Origin: an uncultured Clostridium sp.
GTDB taxonomy: Bacteria; Bacillota; Clostridia; TANB77; CAG-508
Length of the DNA: 41,550 nt
Reading direction: 5' to 3'
Assembly: GCA_900554635.1 (NCBI GenBank)
Contig: USHY01000006.1
Span: forward strand, 1 to 41,550
Part shown: positions 26,694 through 34,321 of the stretch, piece by piece
Position numbering within the stretch: the stretch's first letter is position 1
Layout: each line of letters opens with the position of its first letter
Notes under the pieces: model-generated
Seen by the model: only the letters and a program-made list of their open reading frames with translations
Told to the model about the DNA's origin: nothing
The model's database searches: none
Translations under genes and position numbers: made by a program

Positions 26694-27041
26694 ATGCCAA
26701 GAATTAGAAAAGAACCTAATAGGTATTGGTCAAAAGAAGAAAAATTAAGAATAATTAATTTAGTGCTTAATGACGGATTATCAACAGAGCAAGCAGCCAA
26801 ACAAGAAGATATTTCTGGAGGAATGTTAAGGAATTGGATAAAACAATATTTAGAACAGGGTGAAAATGCATTAGAAAACAAGAAAAAACCAGGGAATCCA
26901 CTAATAAAATATTCTAGACGAAAAGAATTAACACAAATAGAACAGTTAGAATATGAAAATATGAAATTAAGAATTGAGAATGAAAGATTAAAAAAAGGAT
27001 ACATTTTGAAAGGAGATGGTTCAGTTGTAATCTTCAAGTAA
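26694..27041 (+). CDS. IS3-family transposase OrfA
   Basis: The 115-residue product has an N-terminal helix-turn-helix (residues of about 10-50, with LSTEQAAKQ and MLRNWIKQY) and a C-terminal leucine-zipper-like helix (LEYENMKLRIENERLKKGY), the OrfA pattern. Start 26694 has AGGAGAGG upstream; the ATG at 26670 has none. A TATAAT just upstream is probably the element's own -10. A slippery A AAA AAA G heptamer at 26990-26996, in the right phase, would allow -1 shifting into orfB, as is standard in IS3 elements. This -1 event is unrelated to the CGG +1 sites. Confidence 0.85.
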   Translation: MPRIRKEPNRYWSKEEKLRIINLVLNDGLSTEQAAKQEDISGGMLRNWIKQYLEQGENALENKKKPGNPLIKYSRRKELTQIEQLEYENMKLRIENERLKKGYILKGDGSVVIFK

Positions 27042-27733
27042 TAAAAGAAAGAGAATTTGAAATAGTATTAGAATTAAGTAAAGAATACAATATAAAATCA
27101 TTATGTGAATATATGAATATTTCCAAAAGTGGATATTACAAATGGTTAAAAAATATTGGTAAATTAAATAAATATGAAATAGATAGATTAGAATTACAGA
27201 AATTAATAGAAGATATACATAGAAGAAAACCAAGTTATGGATATAGAAGAATAAATGCGAAAATACTAACTGAAACTGGTTGGATAGTAACAGATAATCT
27301 TGTTCATAAGGTATGCAAGTCATTGAATATAAAGTCAAAAGCAAGACATTACAGATACAAACGACCAGGAGAAGAATCATTAAAAAATGAAATGTTAAAT
27401 AATAAAATAAAAAGAGGATATAAAGACCTTGAAACAATTTTTCACACAGATCAAGGTGCAATATACTCCTCACTATCTTTTAACAATATACTTAAAGATT
27501 TCTTTATTACCCGTTCTATGTCTAGAGCTGGAACTCCAACTGATAATCCAGTAATAGAATCAAAAAATGGTTGGTTAAAGAAAGAAATGTATATTGACTT
27601 TGATATTAATAATTATAGCACAGTTCAGGAATTTATAAAAGAGATAGTAGAAGACAATAATAATTATAGACCAAGTTATGCATTGAATTATAAAACCCCA
27701 GTTGAGTATAAAGCTCAACTAGGGTTTGCATAG
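26990..27733 (+). pseudogene. IS3-family transposase OrfB with internal deletion
   Basis: The -1 frame is open from the slippery heptamer to 27733. It has the HTH_21-type SKSGYYKWL, the RRKPSYGYRRI segment, the second catalytic Asp in HTDQGAIYSS, and the catalytic-Glu region SMSRAGTPTDNPVIES followed by KNGWLKKE. Between YRYKRPGEESLKNEM and KRGYKDLETIFHTDQG the usual 60-70 residue block with the first catalytic Asp (W-x-TDIT type) is missing, without a frameshift. The DDE triad is therefore incomplete. Confidence 0.8.
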
Positions 27734-27740
27734 CATCTGA

Positions 27741-27774
27741 TTTTTTGTGTCTACTTTTTGTTGACAACTTCACC
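27741..27774 (+). repeat. Right terminal inverted repeat of the IS
   Basis: Reverse complement matches 26608-26641 at 27 of 34 positions. Confidence 0.8.
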
Positions 27775-27794
27775 TTTAAGCTTTGCTTTTTATT

Positions 27795-27870
27795 TGGAGC
27801 CACCAGGGAGAATCGAACTCCCGACCTACAGGTTACGAATCTGTTGCTCTACCAACTGAGCTATGGTGGC
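27795..27870 (-). tRNA. tRNA-Thr (anticodon CGU)
   Basis: The minus strand folds as a 76-nt tRNA: acceptor GCCACCA / TGGTGGC, D arm AGCTCAGTTGGTAGAGC, anticodon loop TTCGTAA (anticodon CGU, reading ACG), T arm GGGAG TTCGATT CTCCC, discriminator T and an encoded CCA. The base pair closing the anticodon loop is A-C, a minor irregularity. It has its own promoter and lost its hairpin terminator to the IS. Confidence 0.95.
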
Positions 27871-27879
27871 AATAACCAC

Positions 27880-27908
27880 ATTATAGCTTAAATTTATATA
27901 AAATTCAA
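27880..27908 (-). promoter_or_regulatory. Predicted promoter of tRNA-Thr
   Basis: On the minus strand TTGAAT and TATAAT are separated by 17 bases, with the -10 ending nine bases before the tRNA 5' end. Confidence 0.7.
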
Positions 27909-27966
27909 TAAAAAATAAATAATTTCCAAAAATTTGCATATAATACAAATTGTGAGGATGATTTTT

Positions 27967-28197
27967 ATGAGAAAAACTGAAAAAATTGATGCGGAACTGG
28001 TAGAGTGTATTCTTAAAACAAAAAATGAGCTAAACATTGCAAGCAAAAATTTCGAACAAGCAGATAATGAACTGATAGATTATTATTTATACCAAATTAA
28101 GGCTAACAAAGCAAAACTTGATTATCTAATAAAAGAAGTTAAGAAAAAAGGTTTTATATTAGACCCAATAAGCGAGTTTAAAATAAGAATAAGCTAG
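27967..28197 (+). CDS. yaaL: YaaL-family protein (DUF2508)
   Basis: The 76-residue helical protein has the DUF2508 pattern: E-x2-LKTKNELNIASKNFEQAD, DYYLYQIKANKAKLDYLIKEVKKKG. Function is unknown; the gene lies upstream of bofA in Bacillus and many Clostridia, as here. Start 27967 is nine bases after GAGG; the in-frame 27958 ATG overlaps that site. A TATAAT at 27939-27944 is a likely -10 without a good -35. Confidence 0.85.
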   Translation: MRKTEKIDAELVECILKTKNELNIASKNFEQADNELIDYYLYQIKANKAKLDYLIKEVKKKGFILDPISEFKIRIS

Positions 28198-28252
28198 ATA
28201 TCATATTTGTCCAAGGTAATTCATAACCTTTAAAATAAGGGGAGTGATTACT

Positions 28253-28429
28253 TTGAAATTTTTAAAATTTATTGTAAGCATTATAATAGGCGGATTCCTA
28301 ATATATCTAATTAACAAGCTTGGAAAAACTATAGGACTTCATATTGGCTTAAATGCAGTAACATCAGCAACTATAGGCGTTTTGGGAGCACCTGGAGCAT
28401 TGCTCCTTCTGGCAATAAAAAAATTTTGA
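28253..28429 (+). CDS. bofA: BofA-family inhibitor of pro-sigma-K processing
   Basis: In Bacillus, BofA is a small mother-cell membrane protein that holds the SpoIVFB protease inactive until the forespore signals. The 58-residue product has two hydrophobic segments and the family pattern LHIGLNAVTSATIGVLGAPG. The best start is the TTG at 28253, eight bases after AAGGGGAG; GTG 28244 overlaps that site. Position after yaaL supports the call and implies the organism sporulates. Confidence 0.85.
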   Translation: MKFLKFIVSIIIGGFLIYLINKLGKTIGLHIGLNAVTSATIGVLGAPGALLLLAIKKF

Positions 28430-28447
28430 AAAAATTGTAAAAAAATG

Positions 28448-28476
28448 TTTACTTTTTTAGAATTTTAATATACAAT
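28448..28476 (+). promoter_or_regulatory. Predicted promoter of the second GT4 gene
   Basis: TTTACT and TACAAT are separated by 17 bases, 57 bases upstream of the ATG at 28534. Confidence 0.55.
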
Positions 28477-28533
28477 AGAAGCAATTGAGTAAATGTTTTA
28501 AATACAAAGGAAAACAAACGGAGGGAGTTTCAA

Positions 28534-29826
28534 ATGAAAATTTTAATGTTGACTTGGGAATATCCACCAAGAATAGTAGGTGGAATTGCAAGAGTAGTAA
28601 ATGACCTATCTAAAAGACTAATAAAAGATGGCCATGAAGTAACTGTTATTACATACAGAGAAGGAGAAGCACCATATTATGAAAACGACAAAGGTGTTGA
28701 TGTATATAGGGTAGATAACTATATGATTAATCCAAATAATTTTATAGATTGGATAATGCAACTAAACTTTAACATGATAGCGAAGGCAAATGAGTTAATT
28801 GCAGAAAATGGAAAGTTTGATGTAATTCATGCGCATGATTGGCTAGTTGCATATAGTGCAAAAACACTTAAAAACTCATATGGCATTCCACTTGTAAGTA
28901 CAATACATGCTACAGAAGCAGGAAGAAATAGCGGAATACATGATGAAACACAAAGATATGTTAATGACACAGAATGGCTACTAACATATGAATCATCAGA
29001 AGTTATAGTAAACAGCAAATTCATGAAAAATGATTTGCAAAGATTATTTGGTTTACCATATGAAAAAATAAATGTAATACCAAACGGAGTAAATACTAAT
29101 TCATATTCAGGAGTAGAAAGAGACTATGAATTTAGAAGACAATATGCAGCAGACAATGAAAAAATTATTCTATTCATGGGCAGACTAGTTTATGAAAAAG
29201 GTGTACAACATTTAATCTCAGCAATGCCCAAAATTTTAGATGGATATCATGATGCAAAACTAGTTATAGCAGGAAAAGGCGGAATGATAGATGAGTTAAG
29301 AGCTCAAGTAGAAACAATGGGACTAAGCCAAAAGGTATATTTTACAGGATACTTAAATGCAAAACAGGTATCAAAAATGTATAAATGTGCAGATGTTTCA
29401 GTATTTCCAAGCACATATGAACCATTTGGAATAGTTGCGTTAGAAGCAATGCTAGCAGGAGTACCAACAGTAGTCTCTGATGTAGGAGGATTAAATGAAA
29501 TTGTAGAACATGGAGTAGATGGAATGAAAAGCTATGCAGGAAATCCAAACTCACTTGCAGATTCAATTCTTGCATTACTACTAAACCCAGAATTATGTGA
29601 TAAAGTTTCAAAGAATGCTAAATTAAAAGTTAAAAATGAATACAATTGGGGGAAAATAGCCCAAGATACATATTTTACATACGAAAAAGCAATTTGTCAA
29701 ACAATGGCTGAACGCCAAGCACATCAGATGTTACAAGAAAAGGCTAAAAAGGCTAAAAAAGCAAAAGGTACAGAAAATGAAATTACAAATTTATTATCTT
29801 TCAAAAAACGCCAGGCATATGCTTAA
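28534..29826 (+). CDS. GT4-family glycosyltransferase, glycogen-synthase-like
   Basis: This GT-B enzyme resembles the glycogen/starch-synthase-like branch of GT4. The 430-residue product has the N-terminal MLTWEYPPRIVGGIARVV loop, IHAHDWL, STIHATEAGR, the C-terminal domain opening FMGRLVYEKGVQHL and the EPFGIVALEAMLAGVPTVV motif. The acceptor glucan or glycan cannot be told from sequence. The C terminus is a Lys/Ala-rich helix. It has GGAGGG upstream, its own promoter and is followed by ylbF. Confidence 0.87.
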   Translation: MKILMLTWEYPPRIVGGIARVVNDLSKRLIKDGHEVTVITYREGEAPYYENDKGVDVYRVDNYMINPNNFIDWIMQLNFNMIAKANELIAENGKFDVIHAHDWLVAYSAKTLKNSYGIPLVSTIHATEAGRNSGIHDETQRYVNDTEWLLTYESSEVIVNSKFMKNDLQRLFGLPYEKINVIPNGVNTNSYSGVERDYEFRRQYAADNEKIILFMGRLVYEKGVQHLISAMPKILDGYHDAKLVIAGKGGMIDELRAQVETMGLSQKVYFTGYLNAKQVSKMYKCADVSVFPSTYEPFGIVALEAMLAGVPTVVSDVGGLNEIVEHGVDGMKSYAGNPNSLADSILALLLNPELCDKVSKNAKLKVKNEYNWGKIAQDTYFTYEKAICQTMAERQAHQMLQEKAKKAKKAKGTENEITNLLSFKKRQAYA

Positions 29827-29847
29827 ATGTAAAGGAAGTGATATAAA

Positions 29848-30177
29848 ATGTATGTGTATGATGAAGCAAACAACCTAGCAAAAGCAATTCAAGAGAGTAG
29901 AGAATACCTAGAATTTAAAAAAGCTAAAGAAGATGTCTCTAAAAACCCTGAAATGAAGACTAAAATTGATGAATTCGAGAAAACAAGATATGAAGTTCAA
30001 GCAATGTCTTTTCAAGGAAAAGATGACCCAGAAAAAATGAAAAGATTACAAGAAATGTACAATATATTAAATAATGATAAGAAAATTAAAGAATATTTTG
30101 ATATTGAGGTGCGTTTTAATATAATGCTAGCAGATGTTAATAAAATAATAAGCGAATCAGTAAAAGATTTATTATAA
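29848..30177 (+). CDS. ylbF: YlbF/YmcA-family protein
   Basis: The 109-residue helical protein matches the YlbF/YmcA (DUF964) family: YDEANNLAKAIQESREYLEFKKAKEDV, then EVQAMSFQGKDD and an amphipathic C-terminal helix. In Bacillus, YlbF, YmcA and YaaT form a complex that works with RNase Y and supports Spo0A activation and competence. Only one paralogue is in the window. AAAGGAAGTG precedes the ATG. Confidence 0.85.
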   Translation: MYVYDEANNLAKAIQESREYLEFKKAKEDVSKNPEMKTKIDEFEKTRYEVQAMSFQGKDDPEKMKRLQEMYNILNNDKKIKEYFDIEVRFNIMLADVNKIISESVKDLL

Positions 30178-30207
30178 AAAAATCCCCGGGTAAGGGGAAT
30201 TTTTTTA
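30176..30207. terminator. Bidirectional terminator between ylbF and spoVT
   Basis: AAAAAAATCCCC and GGGGAATTTTTTT form a stem with a six-base loop and T runs on both strands, placed between convergent genes. Confidence 0.85.
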
Positions 30208-30759
30208 TATATCCATTTGGCTACTTAAGAACCCTGCAGCTGATTGCACAACTTTAAGCTCAGTATCTCCCATTTCAGTGTTTTGATCTTTTGAGAGTAA
30301 AATTACACTTCCTATAACATCACCATCACTAATAATTGGGTAGATAACTTGTGAATTGTATCGCCTTTCTTTATTGTCATTTTGTGTGATAGGTAATGCA
30401 ATTTCATTATTAGCCTTACTAGTATATATTTCTTTGTTTTCAATAACTTTTTCCAATTCAGGACTCAAAGATTGTTCCAAAAATTCCTTTTTTGAACCTC
30501 CAGAAACTGCAATAACAGTATCTTTATCTGTTATACAAGCAATATGTCCAGTTGTTTTAGAAAGAGTTTCAGCATAGCCAGTTGCAAATTCAGAAAGTTC
30601 ACCAATAGGTGAATACTTCTTTAAAATAACTTCGCCCTCTTTGTCTGTGAAAATCTCAAGAGGATCCCCTTCTTTAATGTGAAGAGTTCTTCTAATCTCC
30701 TTAGGAATAACAATCCTGCCCAAATCATCAATTCTTCTAACTACTCCAGTTGCTTTCAA
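30205..30759 (-). CDS. spoVT: Stage V sporulation protein T
   Basis: SpoVT is an AbrB-type forespore transcription regulator. The 184-residue product starts MKATGVVRRIDDLGRIVIPKEIRRTL (first 50 residues, AbrB swapped-hairpin DNA-binding domain) followed by a GAF-like sensory domain, about 130 residues with HIACITDKDTVIAVSGG. The start codon is TTG, fixed by AAAGGAGGTAAGG eight bases before. It is transcribed against ylbF and shares its terminator. A sigma-G-like promoter lies upstream. Confidence 0.94.
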   Translation of the reverse strand: MKATGVVRRIDDLGRIVIPKEIRRTLHIKEGDPLEIFTDKEGEVILKKYSPIGELSEFATGYAETLSKTTGHIACITDKDTVIAVSGGSKKEFLEQSLSPELEKVIENKEIYTSKANNEIALPITQNDNKERRYNSQVIYPIISDGDVIGSVILLSKDQNTEMGDTELKVVQSAAGFLSSQMDI

Positions 30760-30793
30760 AACCTTACCTCCTTTAAACTTTTATGTTCAAAAG

Positions 30794-30823
30794 TAGTATT
30801 TGGAAAAATCAAAAAAATATTCA
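30794..30823 (-). promoter_or_regulatory. Possible sigma-G promoter of spoVT
   Basis: On the minus strand TGAATA and AATACTA are separated by 17 bases, close to the sigma-G consensus TGNATA / CATNNTA. B. subtilis spoVT is sigma-G dependent, which fits. Confidence 0.4.
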
Positions 30824-30872
30824 TAAATTTGACAAAATTTTTTTCCAAAAACAAAATATTTCCCTAAATCTA

Positions 30873-30902
30873 TTGAAAAATACTACCATTTGAGTGTATA
30901 AT
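30873..30902 (+). promoter_or_regulatory. Predicted promoter of alaS
   Basis: TTGAAA and TATAAT are separated by 18 bases, with the -10 ending 25 bases before the alaS ATG. Confidence 0.6.
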
Positions 30903-30927
30903 AATAAAGTAGTCTAGGAGGAATGAA

Positions 30928-32694
30928 ATGGAAAATATAAATTTAAAAGATACCTATTTGAAATTTTTTGAAAGTAAAGGTCATAAGGTTATACCAAGTG
31001 CACCTATAATACCAGAAAACGATCCTACTTGCTTGTTTAACACTGCTGGTATGCAACCATTAGTACCATATTTAAAAGGTGAACCACATCCAGAAGGCAC
31101 TCGTTTAACAGATGTTCAAAAATGTTTCAGAACTAATGATTTGGACTCTATTGGCGATACAACACACCATACTTTCTTTGAAATGCTTGGAAATTGGTCT
31201 TTAGGGGATTATTTTAAGGAAGAGGCTATTTCTTGGAGTTTTGAGCTTTTAACAAAACACCTAAATATTCCAGTAGAACGATTAGCAGTTACTGTATTTA
31301 AGGGAAATGATATCGTTCCAGCAGATACAGAATCAGCTGAAATTTGGAAGAAAAATGGAATAAAAGAGGAAAGAATTGCATTTTTAGGTGAAGATAACAA
31401 CTGGTGGCCTAACATGGAGCTTACAGGACCTTGTGGACCAGATACAGAAATATTTTATTGGAGAAGCAATGAAGCAATTCCAGATAGATTTGACCCTGAT
31501 AATGAGAATTGGGTTGAGATTTGGAACAATGTTTTTATGCAATATAATCATGAACCAGATGGAACTTTTAAACCGTTAAAAAATAAAAATGTTGATACAG
31601 GACTTGGTGTTGAAAGGGTTACAGCTATATTGGAAGGATACACAGATAACTACAAATCATCTGTTTGGAGAGATATAATAGAAAAAATTGAAGAAATTTC
31701 AGGATTAAAATATGATGAACAAAACAGCAAGGCAATGAGAATAATTGCAGACCATATAAGAGCTGTTGTAATGATTGCAGGAGATGATGCTGGAATTAAA
31801 CCTTCAAACACTGACCAAGGATATATTCTAAGAAGATTGATAAGAAGAATAATAAGATATGCTAAAAAATTAAATATAGATATAAATAGCAATTGGGAAC
31901 AAGAATTAGCAGAAATTATAATTGAAAAATATTCAAAATACTATTCTGAACTTGAAAGAAACAAAGAAGTAATTTTACAAGTACTAAAAGATGAAAAGAT
32001 TAAATTTAGTAGAACACTTGAAAAAGGTTTAAAAGAATTTGAAAAAGCAATAAAATTAATAGAAGGAACAGAAATTAATAAAGATATAGCATTTAAGTTA
32101 TATGATACATATGGTTTCCCAATCGAATTAACAGAAGAACTTGCAAAAGAACAAGGATTAACTGTTGACACAGAAGGATTTAAACAAAAATTTGCAGAAC
32201 ATCAAGAAAAATCGAGAGAAGGTGCTAATCAAAAATTTAAAGGAGGCCTTGCTTCAACAGGAGAAATGGAAACTAAATACCACACAGCAACACACCTTCT
32301 AAATGCAGCATTAAAGAAGGTTCTAGGACCTCATGTTCATCAAAAAGGAAGCAACATAACAGCAGAAAGAATGAGATTTGATTTTTCACATAGTAGCAAG
32401 ATGACAGATGAGGAAAAACAAAAAACTGAGGATTTAGTTAATGAATATATAAAAATGGCAATTCCGGTTGAAAAACTAGAAATGAAGAAAGAAGATGCAA
32501 TTGCCCAAGGTGCAGAAGCAATGTTTTTAGATAAATATGGAGATATTGTATCTGTTTATAAAATTGGAGATGTTTCAATGGAACTATGTGGAGGCCCTCA
32601 TGTTCACAATACAAGTGAATTAGGACACTTTAAAATAAAAAAAGAGGAAGCATCATCAGCAGGGGTAAGGCGAATTAAAGCAATACTTGAGTAA
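30928..32694 (+). CDS. alaS: Compact alanyl-tRNA synthetase
   Basis: AlaRS charges tRNA-Ala and edits Ser/Gly mischarging. The 588-residue product has an intact catalytic domain (FNTAGMQPLVPYL, FFEMLGNWSLGDYF, TGPCGPDTEI, NVDTGLGVERV) and an editing domain with both zinc motifs (HTATH at about 452 and CGGPH at about 554). It ends at SSAGVRRIKAILE, where the usual protein continues for about 280 residues. The beta-barrel linker normally before the editing domain is replaced by a short KFKGGLASTGEMETK stretch. E. coli AlaRS is 876 residues. No frameshift or CGG lies near the end, so the shortening looks natural. It runs into the HIT gene 19 bases later. Confidence 0.9.
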   Translation: MENINLKDTYLKFFESKGHKVIPSAPIIPENDPTCLFNTAGMQPLVPYLKGEPHPEGTRLTDVQKCFRTNDLDSIGDTTHHTFFEMLGNWSLGDYFKEEAISWSFELLTKHLNIPVERLAVTVFKGNDIVPADTESAEIWKKNGIKEERIAFLGEDNNWWPNMELTGPCGPDTEIFYWRSNEAIPDRFDPDNENWVEIWNNVFMQYNHEPDGTFKPLKNKNVDTGLGVERVTAILEGYTDNYKSSVWRDIIEKIEEISGLKYDEQNSKAMRIIADHIRAVVMIAGDDAGIKPSNTDQGYILRRLIRRIIRYAKKLNIDINSNWEQELAEIIIEKYSKYYSELERNKEVILQVLKDEKIKFSRTLEKGLKEFEKAIKLIEGTEINKDIAFKLYDTYGFPIELTEELAKEQGLTVDTEGFKQKFAEHQEKSREGANQKFKGGLASTGEMETKYHTATHLLNAALKKVLGPHVHQKGSNITAERMRFDFSHSSKMTDEEKQKTEDLVNEYIKMAIPVEKLEMKKEDAIAQGAEAMFLDKYGDIVSVYKIGDVSMELCGGPHVHNTSELGHFKIKKEEASSAGVRRIKAILE

Positions 32695-32713
32695 AGGAAG
32701 GGGCGAATTTAAA

Positions 32714-33061
32714 ATGGAAGATTGTATTTTTTGTAAAATAATAAACAAAGAAGTTCCATCAACAATTGTATATGAAGATGAGGATGTTATAGCATTCAAA
32801 GATATACATCCAGTAACGCCAGTACATATTTTAGTTATTCCTAAAAAACATATTTCAAGTTTAGTTGAATTAAAAAAAGAGGATGAAGCTGTTATTGGTA
32901 AGATTTATAGTGTTATAAATAAAATTGCAAAACAAGAGGGAATACTTAATAAAGGTTTTAGAGTAATAGTAAATTGCGGAGAAGATGGAGGGCAAGTTGT
33001 TAAACACATTCATTTCCACTTACTTGGAGGAAAAAAATTAGGAGTTAAAATTTCATCATAA
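32714..33061 (+). CDS. HIT-family nucleotide hydrolase
   Basis: The 115-residue product is a HinT-like histidine-triad protein, which hydrolyses AMP-linked substrates such as purine phosphoramidates and lysyl-AMP. It opens with the zinc-type CIFCKIINKEVPS and has the triad HIHFHLLGG near the C terminus (about residues 98-106). ATG 32714 is chosen because GGAAGGGG lies upstream; the longer frame from 32687 overlaps alaS. Its position after alaS may reflect clearance of alanyl-AMP, but that is inference. Confidence 0.92.
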   Translation: MEDCIFCKIINKEVPSTIVYEDEDVIAFKDIHPVTPVHILVIPKKHISSLVELKKEDEAVIGKIYSVINKIAKQEGILNKGFRVIVNCGEDGGQVVKHIHFHLLGGKKLGVKISS

Positions 33062-33065
33062 AAAC

Positions 33066-33098
33066 AAAACTGTTCATATATGCTATGAACAGTTTTTG
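33066..33098 (+). terminator. Rho-independent terminator after the HIT gene
   Basis: AAAACTGTTCATA pairs with TATGAACAGTTTT across a five-base loop and is followed by T residues. Confidence 0.88.
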
Positions 33099-33138
33099 CT
33101 TATTTAAAATATGTATATAACACATTTTAAATCTGTGG

Positions 33139-33161
33139 GGGTGGAAGACAAATATCCACCC
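33139..33161 (-). other. Hairpin downstream of the Cys-rich mini-gene
   Basis: GGGTGGA and TCCACCC form a 7-bp stem 28 bases beyond the stop of the minus-strand mini-gene. There is no T run, so its role as a terminator is doubtful. Confidence 0.35.
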
Positions 33162-33188
33162 ATAGTATTTTAAGGCATATAATTCAAA

Positions 33189-33314
33189 TTAGCAACCACC
33201 ACAACCGTTATTTCCTCCACAGCAGCAGCAGATTATTATTAATAGAATTATAATCCAGCAGCAATCGTTTCCAAATCCGAAACCGCCACATCCGCATCCT
33301 CTATTTTCTGGCAT
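33189..33314 (-). CDS. Cys/Gly-rich mini-protein, sporulation-associated type
   Basis: A 41-residue protein with a Gly/Cys-rich head (MPENRGCGCGGFGFG), a central hydrophobic helix (WIIILLIII), CCCC and a tail GGNNGCGGC. The start is set by a strong GGGAGGTG site nine bases upstream on the minus strand. Similar tiny Cys/Gly-rich proteins with one helix are common in Clostridia, some annotated as 'chorion class high-cysteine' or YjcZ-like and associated with spores. Eleven of 41 residues are Cys. The spore link is inference. Confidence 0.75.
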   Translation of the reverse strand: MPENRGCGCGGFGFGNDCCWIIILLIIICCCCGGNNGCGGC

Positions 33315-33421
33315 ATCGCTTTCACCTCCCTGATTAAAGAAAAAATCTTAAGTCTTTTTCTTCATTCGTTATGTTATATAGTATTCTGGGGAGGAAAAAA
33401 GTGTTACAGATTTTAAAAAAT

Positions 33422-33452
33422 AAAAAAAGAAGGCGAGACAATATGTCCCGCC
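33422..33452 (-). terminator. Rho-independent terminator of the minus-strand HTH/coiled-coil pair
   Basis: On the minus strand GGCGGGACA and TGTCTCGCC form a 9-bp stem with a 3-base loop followed by TTCTTTTTTT, starting nine bases after the last gene. Confidence 0.85.
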
Positions 33453-33460
33453 ATTTGAGG

Positions 33461-34321
33461 TTAATTTTGCATTATGCTCCAGGCATCTTCAAGTTCAGAA
33501 CTATCAAAGATAATTTCAAAAGCACGGTTATCTTTGTTGAGAACTCTGGTAATTCTCTGAAGAAAATCCAACTGTCTGATTTGCTTTACTGTAAGGTTTT
33601 CGAACTTATCCGACTTGTACGAATTTAGGTCAGCATCAACATGATACTTTTCAAATTCTTGAAAGTTTTCAGCTTCGATGGTGCCATTAGAGTACACAAA
33701 AATGGTAACTGTCATCAATTCTTGAAGTTTTAATTCCGCAGCTTGTAATTCTTCCCAAAGGAATGAATTGTCAGAATTTACCTGAGAAATAGATTCTTGA
33801 ATTGATTCTCTTTTTGCCACAAGCTCTTCAAAGTCAGATGAGAGTAACTGAAGTCGGCTTTTAAATTCACCAAGTTCGATTTTGATAGCATGCATGGCAT
33901 CAGTCTTTTCTTTTCTCTCTTTGACTAAGCGTTTAAGTAACACTTCGTTTTCAAAGATTGAAGAATGTAATAATTCGATATCATTTTTTACGGATTCAAT
34001 CGATTCAGACTGTTCACATTTAGAATACTCAACTGTCACAATTTCATTGCAATCGCAATGAGTATCTTCATGCAATTCAGAAACCTCAGAAACAGATGAA
34101 ATTTCCAAATTACAGGTGTCTTCATTTACATGTTGCCGAAGTTTTCGCTTAGAATTCTGGTCAAACTGTCGCATCATTGAGTTGACAGCAGAAGATAGAA
34201 AAGCTTTATCCATTTTAGCTTTTAAAGCTTCTGGAGAAAGGTTGTATAAGACAGCTACCTCATCAAAAGTGTATCCTTTTTTCCCCCTGGTGATAAGTTC
34301 TCGAGCATTAAAGTCTTTCAT
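33461..34321 (-). CDS. Coiled-coil protein of unknown function, foreign-looking
   Basis: I do not recognise this 286-residue protein. The first 60 residues look like a small helical domain (TFDEVAVLYNLSPEALKAKMDKAF, HTH-like). The middle, about 110-205, is a long coiled coil rich in Glu, Leu, Lys and Ser (ENEVLLKRLVKERKEKT, LLSSDFEELVAKRESIQ). The C terminus has LTVKQIRQLDFLQRI. It overlaps the upstream HTH gene by four bases (ATGA). Base and codon use differ from the neighbours: CTT, TCG, GTC and an in-frame CGG (34134-34136) read as Arg without a shift. This suggests recent acquisition, perhaps from a mobile element. Confidence 0.7.
   Translation of the reverse strand: MKDFNARELITRGKKGYTFDEVAVLYNLSPEALKAKMDKAFLSSAVNSMMRQFDQNSKRKLRQHVNEDTCNLEISSVSEVSELHEDTHCDCNEIVTVEYSKCEQSESIESVKNDIELLHSSIFENEVLLKRLVKERKEKTDAMHAIKIELGEFKSRLQLLSSDFEELVAKRESIQESISQVNSDNSFLWEELQAAELKLQELMTVTIFVYSNGTIEAENFQEFEKYHVDADLNSYKSDKFENLTVKQIRQLDFLQRITRVLNKDNRAFEIIFDSSELEDAWSIMQN

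Larger units (their letters stand above)
26608..27774 (+). mobile_element. IS3-like insertion sequence, probably defective
   Basis: An element of about 1.17 kb bounded by 34-bp imperfect inverted repeats, left 26608-26641 and right 27741-27774, matching at 27 of 34 positions and sharing the block GTAGACACAAAAAA. The flanks carry a possible 4-bp target duplication TTTA (26604-26607 and 27775-27778). Exact ends are uncertain by two or three bases, and ends of the TG...CA type typical of IS3 would be 26610-27772. It carries orfA and a -1 frame orfB. orfB lacks the first catalytic Asp region, so the copy should not transpose by itself. Confidence 0.85.
26592..27790. terminator. Bidirectional terminator split by the IS insertion
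   Basis: Removing 26608-27774 and one TTTA copy joins AAAAAGCAAGGCTT (from 26591) to AAGCTTTGCTTTTT (ending near 27791). These form a near-perfect 14-bp hairpin with a T run on both strands. It would have ended both the surface-protein gene (plus) and tRNA-Thr (minus). Confidence 0.7.

Noticed and set aside
26990..26996. The IS orfA/orfB frame change as another CGG-type site
   Set aside because: It is a -1 event at a classic A AAA AAA G slippery heptamer, with no CGG involved.
27021..27473. Minus-strand frame of 150 codons within the IS
   Set aside because: Antisense to orfB, extremely Leu/Phe/Tyr/Ile-rich from AT bias, no ribosome binding site.
27795..27870. tRNA-Thr as a pseudo-tRNA because of the A-C pair closing the anticodon loop
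   Set aside because: All other stems pair, D and T loops are canonical and CCA is encoded, with a good promoter; one mismatch there is tolerable.
32690..32714. A further frameshift joining alaS to missing C-terminal sequence
   Set aside because: The downstream sequence is the HIT gene; no frame contains DHHA1-like sequence and the alaS end is a natural domain boundary.
33100..33188. CRISPR-like or repeat structure in the A/T-rich intergenic region
   Set aside because: Only one short dyad and a weak palindrome; no repeated units with spacers.
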